A DNA stretch of 64,000 bases from Saturnia japonica (Eukaryota; Arthropoda; Insecta; Lepidoptera; Saturniidae): contig CM065308.1 of assembly GCA_033032175.1 (NCBI GenBank), positions 19,277,590 through 19,341,589 of the forward strand. Direction: 5' to 3'. Position numbers and translations under genes: made by a program. Shown one piece after another: positions 63,480 to 64,000 of this stretch; the stretch's first letter is position 1, and each line of letters starts with the position of its first letter. The notes under the pieces are model-generated. The model saw only the letters and a program-made list of their open reading frames with translations, did no database searches and was not told where the DNA came from.

Positions 63480-64000
63480 AAGGCCGGGCAAAGTGGATAC
63501 CTTAAGGTATTTAAGGTTATAGCAGAAAATGTATACAATACAAAAACAAAATAATTATCACAAACCAATCTTTATTTATTGCTCTTACAAATACGAACAT
63601 AAGTTACCATTAATATTTAAACAATAATCAACTGCAATTATAATTTTAAAAAGTACGAAAGTATTCACTTTGCCCGGTACCCCGGGTAAAGTGGACACAG
63701 TACCTACTTGGGCAAATTGAATACCCATATTCAATATCTGAAAACATAAAAATAACTTTGGTAAACTGAAATAAAAAACTTTGCTTGACAATAAAATTAG
63801 ACAATTAAGATTGGCAATTGTCATGAGTGCCATCAAAAGTAGAACAATTTTCGTGACACCATTGTTGACAAATGTCACATTGAATCCAATTTTCAATTGG
63901 TTTACCGTCTTCTTCTATATATATTTCTCCATAAAAAAAGCATAAAATATCCTTAAATTATTTTATTTTCTTTGGCTGTTTAACCTTTTTAGCAGTTTTT
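63480..64000 (-). mobile_element. pogo-like DNA transposon, one end, running off the right edge
   Basis: A probable terminal repeat CCGGGCAAAGTGGATACC lies near 63486. A near-palindromic subterminal block at about 63667-63696 repeats it in both orientations (CACTTTGCCCGG, CCCGGGTAAAGTGGACAC). The minus strand from 63964 to 63806 reads ENWIQCDICQQWCHENCSTF followed by DGTHDNC, a PHD-like CxxC...WCHxxC zinc finger of the kind found at the C-terminus of some insect pogo-like transposases. The catalytic part would lie beyond the window. Confidence 0.55.

Noticed and set aside
1..64000. CRISPR arrays, operons, riboswitches, bacterial promoters
   Set aside because: None seen; the split genes and repeat content show this is an animal nuclear genome.

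Overview
This is a window of an insect nuclear genome, almost certainly a moth or butterfly. It is AT-rich, its genes are split into many short exons by long repeat-filled introns, and it is crowded with repeat types typical of Lepidoptera (RTE- and CR1/Jockey-like LINE 3' ends, tRNA-derived SINEs, Tc1/mariner and pogo-like DNA transposons). No bacterial-style operons, CRISPR arrays or replicons were seen.

Three protein-coding genes can be reconstructed by joining exons with canonical splice sites and matching phases. (1) About 2.1-5.0 kb, minus strand: the first two coding exons of an acylphosphatase-like protein; its 3' exon was not found and may lie off the left edge. (2) 11.8-39.1 kb, plus strand: a complete 12-exon phosphoglucomutase-2/phosphopentomutase gene (607 codons). 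(3) 42.3-63.4 kb and running off the right edge, minus strand: a PDE2-type cyclic-nucleotide phosphodiesterase with 15 recognisable exons, from part of GAF-A through GAF-B and the whole catalytic domain to the stop codon. Genes 2 and 3 converge, and a minisatellite of 61-65 bp units lies between their 3' ends. A tRNA-Leu(CAG) gene sits inside a PDE2 intron on the same strand.

The rest is mostly mobile DNA: a structurally complete 1.6-kb Tc1-like transposon with an open DD34E transposase (intron 9 of PGM2); a 2.67-kb pogo/Tigger-like element with TA target duplications and subterminal repeats (PDE2 intron); a second pogo-like element with a Cys-His finger entering from the right edge; a 241-bp solo LTR with a 5-bp target duplication nested in an RTE remnant; a 5'-inverted (twin-priming type) RTE copy; a 1-kb long-TIR element; a poly(A) retroposon family with one copy carrying a 71-A tail; and a stray 5' fragment of 18S rRNA.

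The genes do not form one pathway: PGM2 acts in pentose/hexose phosphate metabolism, PDE2 hydrolyses cyclic nucleotides, and acylphosphatases hydrolyse acyl-phosphates. The most notable gene-level observations are replacements at two active-site positions (catalytic Arg to Pro in the acylphosphatase; invariant nucleotide-contacting Gln to Glu in PDE2), an apparently incomplete PDE2 GAF-A domain, and a possible 27-nt in-frame microexon in PDE2. I did not find a convincing wholly new system. All family assignments come from reading translations, not from database searches.
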